Notes under the pieces: model-generated
The model's database searches: none
Seen by the model: only the letters and a program-made list of their open reading frames with translations
What the model was told of the DNA's origin: nothing
DNA from: Clostridia bacterium
Lineage (GTDB): Bacteria > Bacillota > Clostridia > Oscillospirales > Acutalibacteraceae
Assembly (NCBI GenBank): GCA_900767015.1
Contig: CAAFXQ010000032.1
Span: 1-31,598, forward strand
Direction of reading: 5' to 3'
DNA: 31,598 bases
Translations under genes and position numbers: made by a program
Part shown: positions 14,827 through 21,905 of the stretch, in pieces
How the letters are laid out: each line of letters begins with the position of its first letter
How positions within the stretch are numbered: the stretch's first letter is position 1

Positions 14827-14860
14827 AGTTACAATTTGTTAATTATTTCCCGGAAAGCGG

Positions 14861-14889
14861 TTGACGACGGTCGAAAAAGTTAGTATAAT
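14861..14889 (+). promoter_or_regulatory. Consensus promoter of the acyl-ligase/condensation/carrier operon
   Basis: TTGACG (14861-14866) and a perfect TATAAT (14884-14889) are separated by 17 bases. The transcript would carry a leader of about 95 bases before the start codon at 14990. Confidence 0.8.
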
Positions 14890-14989
14890 AGTTAAAAAAG
14901 CCGAGCCGGAACGAATGCGTAAGCCTTGTTTGCGCTTCGTTTCGAACTTTATCCGGCGGAAATCTGATTGAATGAAAAGGAGCTCTATT

Positions 14990-16651
14990 ATGGCTGACAA
15001 GAAATCGAAGTACATATTCAAAGAAGTGCCCGACCTGAAAACCGTCCGTGAACTGATCGAATACGGTCATGAGCACGGCGGCGACAACAAGCAGTATATT
15101 TACCTTGAAACCCGCACCAAGGAAAGAACCAAAACCTTTAACGAGGTCTGGTACGACACTGTGGGCTTAGGTCAGTATCTTTACAAGAACGGCCTTGACG
15201 GGAAAAAGGTCGCAATCCTGAGCGAAAACAGCTATTACTGGATTGCCTGCTTCTATTCGCTGATGTCGGGCCGGTATGTCACGATCCCTCTTGACCCGAA
15301 GCTCACCGACGACGACCTGATCGACATCATGAGACGAAGCAAGTGCGACGCCGTTTATTATTCGGACGACTTTGCCGGCACCGTTGAAAAGATGAAAAAA
15401 GCGGACGGCGTTGTCATTACCCATTACATAAAAATCAGCGACTTTGACGAGATCATCAAGGAGGGTCACGCCGATATCGACAGCGGAAACCCCTGCTATC
15501 TTGAACATTCCCCGAAGCCCGAGGATCTTGCGACAATCGTGTTCACCTCCGGTACGACAGGCAGAAGCAAGGGCGTCATGTTAAGCCACAAAAATATCAT
15601 GGCCTCCGCCATCGCTTCCGCAAAAGAAATTCAGGGCACCCACGCTATCGGATTTTTGCCGATGAATCACCTCTTCGCCTGGGCAAGCGCACTTCTTTTA
15701 ATCAATGTTTTCCATACCGAAACCATTCACTGTTGGGGCTACATCTGCCGCAGCCTCAAGGATATCCCGACCGATATGAAAAAGTATCATCCGCAGAATA
15801 TGGCCGGTGTTCCGCTTCTTGTTGAAACGATTTACAAGACCGTATGGCGCACCGCCGAAAAGAGCGGAAGAGCGGGCAAGCTGAAAAAAGGTCTTAAAAT
15901 CAGCAACTTCCTTTACAAGCACGGCATCGACGTCAGACGCAAGCTGTTTAAGGAAGTCATCGACGGTATGGGCGGCGAGCTCGAATACATCGTATGCGGC
16001 GGCGCCTATCTTGACCCGAAATACGAAAAGGGTCTGACCGACCTCGGCGTCGATGTTCTCGGCGCTTACGGTACAACCGAATGCTCCCCGGGCGTCACCT
16101 TCAACACCCAGCTCAATCACAAGTTTGGCTCCTGCGGCAGACCGATGAGCTGCTGCGAAGTTAAAATCCACGACCCGGACGAGGACGGCGTCGGCGAAAT
16201 CTATGTCCGCGGCGAAAACGTCATGATGGGCTACTACGAGGATCCCGAAGCGACCGCTTCCGTATTTGACGGAGACTGGTTCAAGACGGGCGACTTCGGC
16301 TATATGGACGAGGACGGCTACCTCTTCTTCGTCGGAAGAAAGAAGAACCTGATTGTTCTTTCCAACGGCAAGAATGTCTCCCCCGAGGAGCTTGAGGATC
16401 AGCTCGGCAGAATCGACTATGTCAAGGAGGTTCTCGTTTACGGCGAAAACGACCTGCTGACCGCCGAATTCTTCCTTGACGAAACGCTTTGCGAAAACGC
16501 AAAGGAACAGATTAAAAAGGACGTTGCCGAGGTCAACAAGACCTTCCCGGTCTACAAGAGAATCCACAATGTCAAGACAAGGGACACCGAATTCCCGAAG
16601 ACGACAACCCTGAAAATCAAGAGAGAGTATAAGGACGAGGTAAAGGCATGA
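14990..16651 (+). CDS. AMP-forming acyl ligase 1 (ANL superfamily, long-chain acyl-CoA synthetase-like)
   Basis: A 553-residue adenylating enzyme. Seen: the phosphate-binding motif FTSGTTGRSKG (from residue 185), GAYGTTECSPG, the aspartate-containing WFKTGDFGYMDEDGY, the hinge region GRKKNLIVLSNGKNVSPEELE (20 residues of it diagnostic) and a C-terminal catalytic lysine in TTLKIKR. It most resembles long-chain acyl-CoA synthetases and fatty acyl-AMP ligases rather than typical amino acid adenylation domains, so an acyl acid substrate is likely but not certain. I chose the ATG at 14990 because AAGGAG lies 7 bases upstream; an in-frame ATG at 14972 has no ribosome site. It is the first gene of the operon and overlaps the second by 4 bases (ATGA). 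It probably loads the downstream carrier protein or makes an acyl-CoA. Confidence 0.92.
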   Translation: MADKKSKYIFKEVPDLKTVRELIEYGHEHGGDNKQYIYLETRTKERTKTFNEVWYDTVGLGQYLYKNGLDGKKVAILSENSYYWIACFYSLMSGRYVTIPLDPKLTDDDLIDIMRRSKCDAVYYSDDFAGTVEKMKKADGVVITHYIKISDFDEIIKEGHADIDSGNPCYLEHSPKPEDLATIVFTSGTTGRSKGVMLSHKNIMASAIASAKEIQGTHAIGFLPMNHLFAWASALLLINVFHTETIHCWGYICRSLKDIPTDMKKYHPQNMAGVPLLVETIYKTVWRTAEKSGRAGKLKKGLKISNFLYKHGIDVRRKLFKEVIDGMGGELEYIVCGGAYLDPKYEKGLTDLGVDVLGAYGTTECSPGVTFNTQLNHKFGSCGRPMSCCEVKIHDPDEDGVGEIYVRGENVMMGYYEDPEATASVFDGDWFKTGDFGYMDEDGYLFFVGRKKNLIVLSNGKNVSPEELEDQLGRIDYVKEVLVYGENDLLTAEFFLDETLCENAKEQIKKDVAEVNKTFPVYKRIHNVKTRDTEFPKTTTLKIKREYKDEVKA

Positions 16652-18201
16652 GTGAAGAAATCCTGACAGTAAGGCAGCTTACTTCTTACGCTGCAAAAAA
16701 GTATAACAACAAGCCGTTTTGCCGTTTCTTCCGGGGCGAGCAGTATTTCGAAAAATCGTACACCGAATTTTACGAGGACTGCCTTGCCGTTTGCCGCTAT
16801 ATCCGTTCGGTTGACCCGAGAAGAATGCACATCGCCTTTATCGGTAAGACAAGCTACGAATACATCGCGTGCCTGACCGGCATGATTTTCAGCGGAAACG
16901 TTGTCGTTCCCTTTGCGCCGGACATCACCGTCAAGGAGGCCTGCGAGCTTTTCGACGACGCCGATATCGAAATACTGTTTTGCGAGGACGACTTTTCCGG
17001 AAGAGCCGAAGAAATCAAAAAGCAGTACAAGGGGCTTAAGCAGATCGTCTCCCTCGGCAACTGGAAATGGTTTGACGAGGTATTTGAAAAATATAACGGT
17101 TCTTCCGAATACGCTTCGCTTTCCGAAGTAGAGGTTGACCCCGACGAGATGGCGCTGATTATCTATACTTCGGGCACAACAGGCGTCCGCAAGGGTGTTA
17201 TGCTCTCGAACCATAACCTTGCCGCCAACAGCTCGTATAAAGCGTACAATATGGACGACGATGACGTCAGCTTCTCGATCCTCCCGATGCATCACGTTTT
17301 CTGCTATGCATGCGACGTTTTAAAAACGCTCTACGACGGCGGTACACTGTGTCTCAACGGTGCGCTTTCGAATATGTATAAAAACTTCTTAGCGTATCAG
17401 CCGACGATTATGAGAATCGTCCCGTCTATCTGCAAATCCGTTCTGACCAAGATAAAAATCGCCGAAAGAAATCACCCCGAGCTTTCCAAAAGAGAAGCTG
17501 CGGAGCTTGTTGTCGGCAAGAATTTCCGGAGAATGATCGCCGGAAGCGCCTTTTTAAGCGGCGCGCTGATTGACGAATTTGAAAAATACGGCATCACCGC
17601 CCGTCAAGGCTACGGCATGAGCGAATGCAGCCCCCGTGTTTCGACCTCGGACTTCTCCGACGTCTGCAAGTATTCGAACGGTAAGCTTTTGGGCGTTGAT
17701 GAGGTCCGTTCCGTTGACGGCGAAATTCAGGTCAAGGGTCCGTCTGTCATGCTCGGCTACTATAAAAAGCCCGAAGCGACCAAAGAAGCGTTCACCGAGG
17801 ACGGCTGGCTTCATACGGGCGACCTCGGCTATCTTGAGGGCGACCACATCTATCTTGTCGGACGAAAGAAAAACCTGATGGTGCTTTCCAACGGCGAAAA
17901 CATTCCACCCGAGAGAATCGAAAACCGCTTTGTGGACGACGGCGTTATCAAGGAAATCGTCGTCTATGCCGAAAATGACAGCATTATCGCCGAGATTTAT
18001 CCCGACCATGAGTTTGCTAACGCTCACGGAATCGAGGACATCGAAGGTGAAATCAGCAAAATCGTTGACCGTGTCAACGTTGAATCCCCCTCCGACGAGC
18101 AGATCAGCACGTTCCGCCTTAGCCCGAATCCCTTCCCGAGAACGTCTTCGGGCAAAATCAAGAGAACGGAATTTTATTACAGAAATGAGGTAAAGAAATG
18201 A
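16648..18201 (+). CDS. AMP-forming acyl/aminoacyl ligase 2 (ANL superfamily)
   Basis: A 517-residue second adenylating enzyme, a diverged relative of its neighbour. Seen: YTSGTTGVRKG (from residue 173), LPMHHVF, GYGMSECSPR, WLHTGDLGY, GRKKNLMVLSNGENIPPERIE and a C-terminal lysine motif FPRTSSGKIKR. It is slightly shorter than gene 1 and differs in the pocket region, so the two probably activate different acids. One could be an acyl acid and the other an amino acid, but specificity cannot be read without modelling. It overlaps gene 1 (ATGA at 16648-16651) and overlaps the condensation gene by 4 bases (18198-18201). GAGGTAAAG-type ribosome sites occur in the end of each preceding gene. Confidence 0.92.
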   Translation: MSEEILTVRQLTSYAAKKYNNKPFCRFFRGEQYFEKSYTEFYEDCLAVCRYIRSVDPRRMHIAFIGKTSYEYIACLTGMIFSGNVVVPFAPDITVKEACELFDDADIEILFCEDDFSGRAEEIKKQYKGLKQIVSLGNWKWFDEVFEKYNGSSEYASLSEVEVDPDEMALIIYTSGTTGVRKGVMLSNHNLAANSSYKAYNMDDDDVSFSILPMHHVFCYACDVLKTLYDGGTLCLNGALSNMYKNFLAYQPTIMRIVPSICKSVLTKIKIAERNHPELSKREAAELVVGKNFRRMIAGSAFLSGALIDEFEKYGITARQGYGMSECSPRVSTSDFSDVCKYSNGKLLGVDEVRSVDGEIQVKGPSVMLGYYKKPEATKEAFTEDGWLHTGDLGYLEGDHIYLVGRKKNLMVLSNGENIPPERIENRFVDDGVIKEIVVYAENDSIIAEIYPDHEFANAHGIEDIEGEISKIVDRVNVESPSDEQISTFRLSPNPFPRTSSGKIKRTEFYYRNEVKK

Positions 18202-19643
18202 TTCAGAAAACCTTACCCTCCGGCGAAACGGTAACCGCTTTCCCGATGACGATTCCGCAGCAGTTCATGTTTGCCTGCTCGATGCAGTACGGTCAGGACG
18301 CCCTTGTCAACAACATCGGCTCGGGCTATTACTGGAAAGGCGAAATGGACTTTGATATCATGAAAAAGTCCGTTTATGAAGCGATTGGCCGCTGCGACAC
18401 GATGAGAATGCGTTTTGCGCCGGACGAGACCTACAAGGTACTTCAGTACATCACTCCGGAAACCGAAATGGAAATCGAAACGATCGACATGAGCGATGTC
18501 TCCCTTGAGGAAGCACACGAAAAGCTTAAGGAAATCACCCACGGTCCCGTGCCGATGTTCTATTGTGAGCTTCATAAAATCTGGCTTGTCAAGCTCTCGG
18601 ACGGCTACAACGGACTGCTGTTCAAGCTTCAGCATCTTGCGATGGACGCCTATTCGACGAAGATTTTCCTTAAGGATATTATGGAAATCTATCTTCATTA
18701 TGTCAAGGGTACGGCTTATCCGAAGCCGATGCGACCGTATGTTCCGGCTCTTTTAAAGGAGCTTGCCTATACGAAGTCCGAACAGTACGAGGCAGATAAA
18801 AAGTATTGGTACGATTCTCTTGCCACAACGGACGAGCCGATCTTCACCGATTATCTTTTGGATAACCGTCTGAAAAAGCAAAGAGAAACCTATCCCGACC
18901 GCCGTTACTGCGACATTCACTCCGGCTCCCCCGAAGCGGGTCTTGAAATCTTCGACCTGACGGCTGAAGAGACACAGAAGATTTTCGATATGTGCGAAAA
19001 GAACGGTCTTTCCGTCTGCGCAACGCTTTCAATGGCTCTTCGCACCGCTCTTTCGGTTTTCAACGACAACGAGCAGGACGTATCCTTTAAGATGATTGTC
19101 AACCGCCGAGGCAACCTTTCCGAAAAGAAATCCGGCGGTATCCGTATCAACTTCTTCCCGATGAGAAGTATCGTTTCTCCCGAAACGTCGTTCAAGGCGG
19201 CAATTGAAGAAATTGAGCAGGTACAAAACGAGATTTACACCCATTGCAGCTTAGGCTTCTGGGAAATGCTCGCCCTGAGACATCAGTCGATGCCGAAAAC
19301 GGCGCTTCCCGATTCGACCTATGACAGCGTCGGCTTCTCTTATCAGCCGCTGATGATTATCCCGAATCTTGACGAAGAAACCGCAAGAACGGCAAAGGGC
19401 GTCTGGTACAACAACGGCGCTTCGATGATTCCGCTTTATATCACCGCACGCCACAGAGCCGAGGACGGCGGATTGGAGTTTGTCTTTGAATACAGAAAGA
19501 CGCCCGACCCGACATATGACCTGACGGTATTCTTCCGTGTTCTGCGTGACGCACTGTTACTCGGAACGGAGAATCCCGAAATGAAGGTCGGCGACATTCT
19601 TGACAAGGCGGCCATCACAGATGAAGAAAGGAACGGAAAATAA
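18198..19643 (+). CDS. Stand-alone condensation-domain protein (NRPS C-domain family)
   Basis: A 481-residue protein with the size and fold signatures of one nonribosomal peptide synthetase condensation domain (chloramphenicol acetyltransferase-like superfamily). The active-site motif, normally HHxxxDG, reads QHLAMDAYS: the catalytic second His (His146) and Asp150 are kept, the first His is Gln and the Gly is Ala. The N-terminal FPMTIPQQFMF block resembles motif C1, and RINFFPMRSIV resembles the later motif found before the floor loop. No adenylation or carrier domain is fused. It should join two activated acyl or aminoacyl groups, or transfer one from the carrier protein encoded next to an amine or alcohol. 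It overlaps its neighbours on both sides. Alternative: an acyltransferase of the PapA/WS-DGAT type in the same superfamily. Confidence 0.85.
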   Translation: MIQKTLPSGETVTAFPMTIPQQFMFACSMQYGQDALVNNIGSGYYWKGEMDFDIMKKSVYEAIGRCDTMRMRFAPDETYKVLQYITPETEMEIETIDMSDVSLEEAHEKLKEITHGPVPMFYCELHKIWLVKLSDGYNGLLFKLQHLAMDAYSTKIFLKDIMEIYLHYVKGTAYPKPMRPYVPALLKELAYTKSEQYEADKKYWYDSLATTDEPIFTDYLLDNRLKKQRETYPDRRYCDIHSGSPEAGLEIFDLTAEETQKIFDMCEKNGLSVCATLSMALRTALSVFNDNEQDVSFKMIVNRRGNLSEKKSGGIRINFFPMRSIVSPETSFKAAIEEIEQVQNEIYTHCSLGFWEMLALRHQSMPKTALPDSTYDSVGFSYQPLMIIPNLDEETARTAKGVWYNNGASMIPLYITARHRAEDGGLEFVFEYRKTPDPTYDLTVFFRVLRDALLLGTENPEMKVGDILDKAAITDEERNGK

Positions 19644-19858
19644 TGCAGGAACTTGTAACGATTATTGAAAATTACGTTGAGGCGGACGAAATCACCGCCG
19701 ACACAGGTTTTAAAAAGGACTTGGGTCTCAGCTCCTTTGACACGGTCTGCATGATTGACGAAATCAAAACCGAGCTCGGCGTCAAGCTTGAGCCCGCCGA
19801 CTTTGTCAAGTACAAGACCGTTGGCGAAATGGCGGCATATATTGAAAGCCGGAAATAA
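19643..19858 (+). CDS. Acyl/peptidyl carrier protein of the operon
   Basis: A 71-residue carrier protein with the core DLGLSSFDTVCMIDEI. Ser31 is the expected 4'-phosphopantetheine site, with SF in place of the usual DS-L pattern. Its ATG overlaps the TAA of the condensation gene by one base and is preceded by AAAGGAACGG. As the last gene of a four-gene operon it is very probably the substrate shuttle between the two ligases and the condensation enzyme. No phosphopantetheinyl transferase is present in the window, so activation must come from elsewhere. It differs markedly from the carrier at 2167-2394. Confidence 0.93.
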   Translation: MQELVTIIENYVEADEITADTGFKKDLGLSSFDTVCMIDEIKTELGVKLEPADFVKYKTVGEMAAYIESRK

Positions 19859-19885
19859 AATCAAGGCAGACTGACACAAAACAAC

Positions 19886-19916
19886 AAAAGCCGTTCCGAC
19901 AGGGCGGCTTTTTTAA
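19886..19916 (+). terminator. Terminator of the acyl-ligase operon
   Basis: Arms AAAAGCCG (19886-19893) and CGGCTTTT (19905-19912) followed by T residues, 28 bases past the carrier protein stop. Confidence 0.85.
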
Positions 19917-20275
19917 TGAATAATGAATAGTGAATAATGAATAGTTGTGGTCGCGGGGGCGCTTTGTGCCGACGGGAAGTCACTGCCCGCAGAAACGGCT
20001 TTTTCTGTATCGGGAACCCCGTAGATCATAAGTGACGGGAAGCTGAGCGGCTTTAGGGAAGTCTCTTCCGGAGGATGGACGGCGGCCGGCAAAACCTACG
20101 GTTTTGCATTAGCCGTTGCCAACGGCAACGGCTAATGTGCGGCTGCGCCGCACCCGGCCGCCTTGGAACCCCTCTGTCCATGACAGATGTTAGATTTTAG
20201 ATGTTAGATATTAGACGTGAACACAAGGTTCTGGCAGAGGGGTCTAACACTTTCCGTCACTTATAATCAACAAAC
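19915..20275. repeat. Composite repeat element, copy C
   Basis: This fills most of the 575-base gap between the carrier gene and the phosphoesterase gene. The left end has GAATAGT/GAATAAT repeats followed by TTGTGGTCGCGGGGG (from 19945) and an arm ending near CATAAGTGACGGG (20042), homologous to the arms of copy A. The centre holds a cloverleaf module in inverse orientation (20081-20162). Then come TTAGATGTTAGATATTAGA repeats (about 20187-20215), and the far end has CCGTCACTTATAATC, matching the inner end of the right arm of copy A. No gene was seen in it. Confidence 0.75.
20081..20162. repeat. Cloverleaf-forming module, copy C (inverse, with substituted middle arm)
   Basis: Outer stem GGCGGCCG (20081-20088) / CGGCCGCC (20155-20162). 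Inner perfect triloop hairpins: GCAAAACC/GGTTTTGC (20089-20107), ATTAGCCGTTGCC/GGCAACGGCTAAT (20108-20136) and GTGCGGC/GCCGCAC (20137-20153). The first and third arms match copies A and B in inverse order. The middle arm has an unrelated sequence but is again a perfect 13-base stem with a 3-base loop. Confidence 0.85.
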
Positions 20276-20276
20276 T

Positions 20277-20305
20277 ACCCGCAGGGGAACGCTTCCTCTG
20301 CGGGT
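20277..20305 (-). terminator. Hairpin downstream of the metallophosphoesterase gene
   Basis: ACCCGCAG (20277-20284) and CTGCGGGT (20298-20305) pair and extend inward with one G-T pair. On the minus strand it is followed by AGTTTGTTG, a weak T tract, so its terminator role is moderate. On the plus strand it is followed by AAAAATTATTATTT. Confidence 0.5.
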
Positions 20306-20320
20306 AAAAATTATTATTTC

Positions 20321-20431
20321 ATGAATCGGTGCGTCGCGACCGCAATGTGCCGCAAGGCACGCTTCATTGTGGCCTTAGCCACGCTTCATAGCGCTCTGCG
20401 CCGCTTCATGCACCGAAGGTGTGCTTCATTT
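20321..20431. repeat. Array of small hairpins separated by ATGAAGC
   Basis: On the minus strand four successive units of 20-22 bases each begin ATGAAGC and then fold into a small hairpin: pairs such as GCACC/GGTGC, GCGC/GCGC, GTGGC/GCCAC and GTGCC/GGCAC with short loops. A fifth, less regular hairpin closes the array near 20330. The stem sequences differ from unit to unit while the ATGAAGC spacer is constant. The array begins 3 bases past the phosphoesterase stop codon. Confidence 0.75.
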
Positions 20432-20433
20432 TA

Positions 20434-21333
20434 TCAGACCGGGAAGCGGTATTCACTAAGCCACTCCGAGGTCGAAAAGCGTCTTGCTCTGACAAGAACT
20501 TCGTTCTCGTAAACCTCAATCTGTAAGCCTGCGCCCGAATCGTCCTGCACACCGTCGGCCGGTACGTCCGTGCACTTCGGAATGATGATCTTGTAGGTGT
20601 CGTCGCCCCACTGTCTTGTTTCAATCTTGTTGGTGTGGGTGTGACCGTTGATGAAGAAAACGTCGTGATGCTGCATCAGAACATAGAGAAGCTCTGCGCC
20701 GTTTTCATCGATGAAGTCGAGCGGATGGTGGCAGAATACGAAGGCAGGAACGCCCTTTTCGTCAGCCTTCGCCAGTACACCGTCAAGCCAGTCAACCTGC
20801 CCCTTCGAAATTGTCGGCATATCGGAATTGTCCGCTTCGGAAGCCATAAACGCAAAAACGGCATGCTCAAATTCCTGACTGTAATAATAGGGAGCCTCGA
20901 CATTCGTGCCGTGGAAGCTGTTGAAGCAGTTCCAGAAATACGCCGCACGCTTTTCGAATACCTTTTCGCCGGCTCCGTTGCCGGTGTCGTGGTTGCCCAT
21001 GGCGGTATAGACGGAAGAAGCGGGCTTGATGACATCAATCAGACCGTTGAAAAGCAGGTTTTCGCTGATCTGACCGCTCATGGTGTTGTCGCCGAGGAAG
21101 ACGAGCGCATCATTTTCGGTGGCGCAGTTCTTGACGTCGTAAAGAGCGCTGACAAATCTTTTGCGGGTGTTGTTGTTGTTCATTTCGACATGAGCGTCCG
21201 ATAAAACCGCAAAGTTCATCAGACAGCTGTCCTTGTCCTTGACGTCATACGAATCGGTTGCGATCGGGACGCCGATAAGAAAAACCGTGGCGAGAATGAG
21301 CGCAAAAAGCTTTCTGAATTTTACAAAATACAT
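20434..21333 (-). CDS. Exported calcineurin-like metallophosphoesterase
   Basis: A 299-residue protein with an N-terminal hydrophobic export or anchor segment (residues 8-25) followed by a metallophosphoesterase fold. Metal-binding motifs are in order: DAH (Asp46, His48), GDN (81-83), GNHD (113-116), CHHP (201-204) and GHTH (230-233), as needed for a di-metal centre. It probably hydrolyses a phosphomonoester or phosphodiester outside the membrane; the substrate is unknown. The ATG is preceded by AAGGAGG at 8 bases. A promoter lies at 21381-21409 (minus). It is divergent from the blaI gene and monocistronic. Confidence 0.9.
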   Translation of the reverse strand: MYFVKFRKLFALILATVFLIGVPIATDSYDVKDKDSCLMNFAVLSDAHVEMNNNNTRKRFVSALYDVKNCATENDALVFLGDNTMSGQISENLLFNGLIDVIKPASSVYTAMGNHDTGNGAGEKVFEKRAAYFWNCFNSFHGTNVEAPYYYSQEFEHAVFAFMASEADNSDMPTISKGQVDWLDGVLAKADEKGVPAFVFCHHPLDFIDENGAELLYVLMQHHDVFFINGHTHTNKIETRQWGDDTYKIIIPKCTDVPADGVQDDSGAGLQIEVYENEVLVRARRFSTSEWLSEYRFPV

Positions 21334-21380
21334 AGAGAAATCCTCCTTTTTTCAGCCGTTTCCGGTTGCTGTTCAGTTTC

Positions 21381-21409
21381 AGTATAGCAAAACAATTTTC
21401 AAAATTCAA
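21381..21409 (-). promoter_or_regulatory. Promoter of the metallophosphoesterase gene
   Basis: On the minus strand TTGAAT (21409-21404) and TATACT (21386-21381) are separated by 17 bases. Confidence 0.65.
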
Positions 21410-21471
21410 TAAGATTCCGGCAATATCCGGATTGATTTTATACTTTTTGACGAAGAAAAAGCAAAAAAGCC

Positions 21472-21523
21472 TTGACAAATCCGTTCTAACAGGTTAGAAT
21501 AAATTCATACTAATGCATTAGAA
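21472..21523 (+). promoter_or_regulatory. Promoter and two palindromic operators of the blaI/M56 pair
   Basis: TTGACA (21472-21477) and TAGAAT (21495-21500) have a 17-base spacer. A palindrome TTCTAACAGGTTAGAA (21484-21499) covers the spacer and the -10 box. A second, CTAATGCATTAG (21510-21521), lies at the start of the transcript. The two share the half-site CTAA(C/T). This matches the usual layout of BlaI/MecI autoregulation, in which repressor dimers block the promoter until the membrane sensor triggers cleavage. Confidence 0.85.
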
Positions 21524-21545
21524 TAGCTTTACCGGAGGGATTGTC

Positions 21546-21905
21546 ATGCCAACACCGAAAATTTTTGAAAGTGAATACCGTTTCTGTCTGATTTTGTGGG
21601 AAAACGAGCCGATTTCAAGCCGTGCTCTTTCCGAGCTTTGCAAGGAAAAACTCGGTTGGTCAAAAACGACGACCTACACCGTTATCAAGCGGCTTTCCGA
21701 CCGGGGCGTCGTGAAAAACGAAAATGCGGTTGTCACGTCTCTTGTTTCCAAGGACGAAGCGCAGAGAGCCGAAATCGACGAGCTTGTCGAAAAGAAGTTT
21801 GAAGGCTCGCTTCCGGCTTTTATCGCCGCCTTTGCCAAGCGTCAGAAGCTTTCCGACAAGGAAATCAAAGAAATTGAACGAATCATCGAAAAAGGGGGAC
21901 AATAA
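21546..21905 (+). CDS. BlaI/MecI/CopY-family repressor
   Basis: A 119-residue winged-helix repressor of the Penicillinase_R family. The DNA-binding part spans about residues 8-70 (EYRFCLILWENEPISSRALS and WSKTTTYTVIKRLSDRGVV). The C-terminal helices (about 75-117) should mediate dimerisation. The length is typical. The ATG follows CCGGAGGG. The stop directly abuts the ATG of the M56 gene (21906), so the pair is an operon. By analogy with BlaI/BlaR1, the repressor is inactivated by proteolysis downstream of the membrane sensor. The only visible target here is its own promoter; no beta-lactamase or other resistance gene is in the window. Confidence 0.93.
   Translation: MPTPKIFESEYRFCLILWENEPISSRALSELCKEKLGWSKTTTYTVIKRLSDRGVVKNENAVVTSLVSKDEAQRAEIDELVEKKFEGSLPAFIAAFAKRQKLSDKEIKEIERIIEKGGQ

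Noticed and set aside
15698..16567. Antisense open frames within the acyl ligase genes (also 16552-17295 and 17554-18027)
   Set aside because: These are shadows of strongly conserved coding sequence on the other strand.
20321..20431. CRISPR-like array
   Set aside because: Units are only 20-22 bases, the constant part is 7 bases, the variable parts are self-complementary and no cas gene is present.
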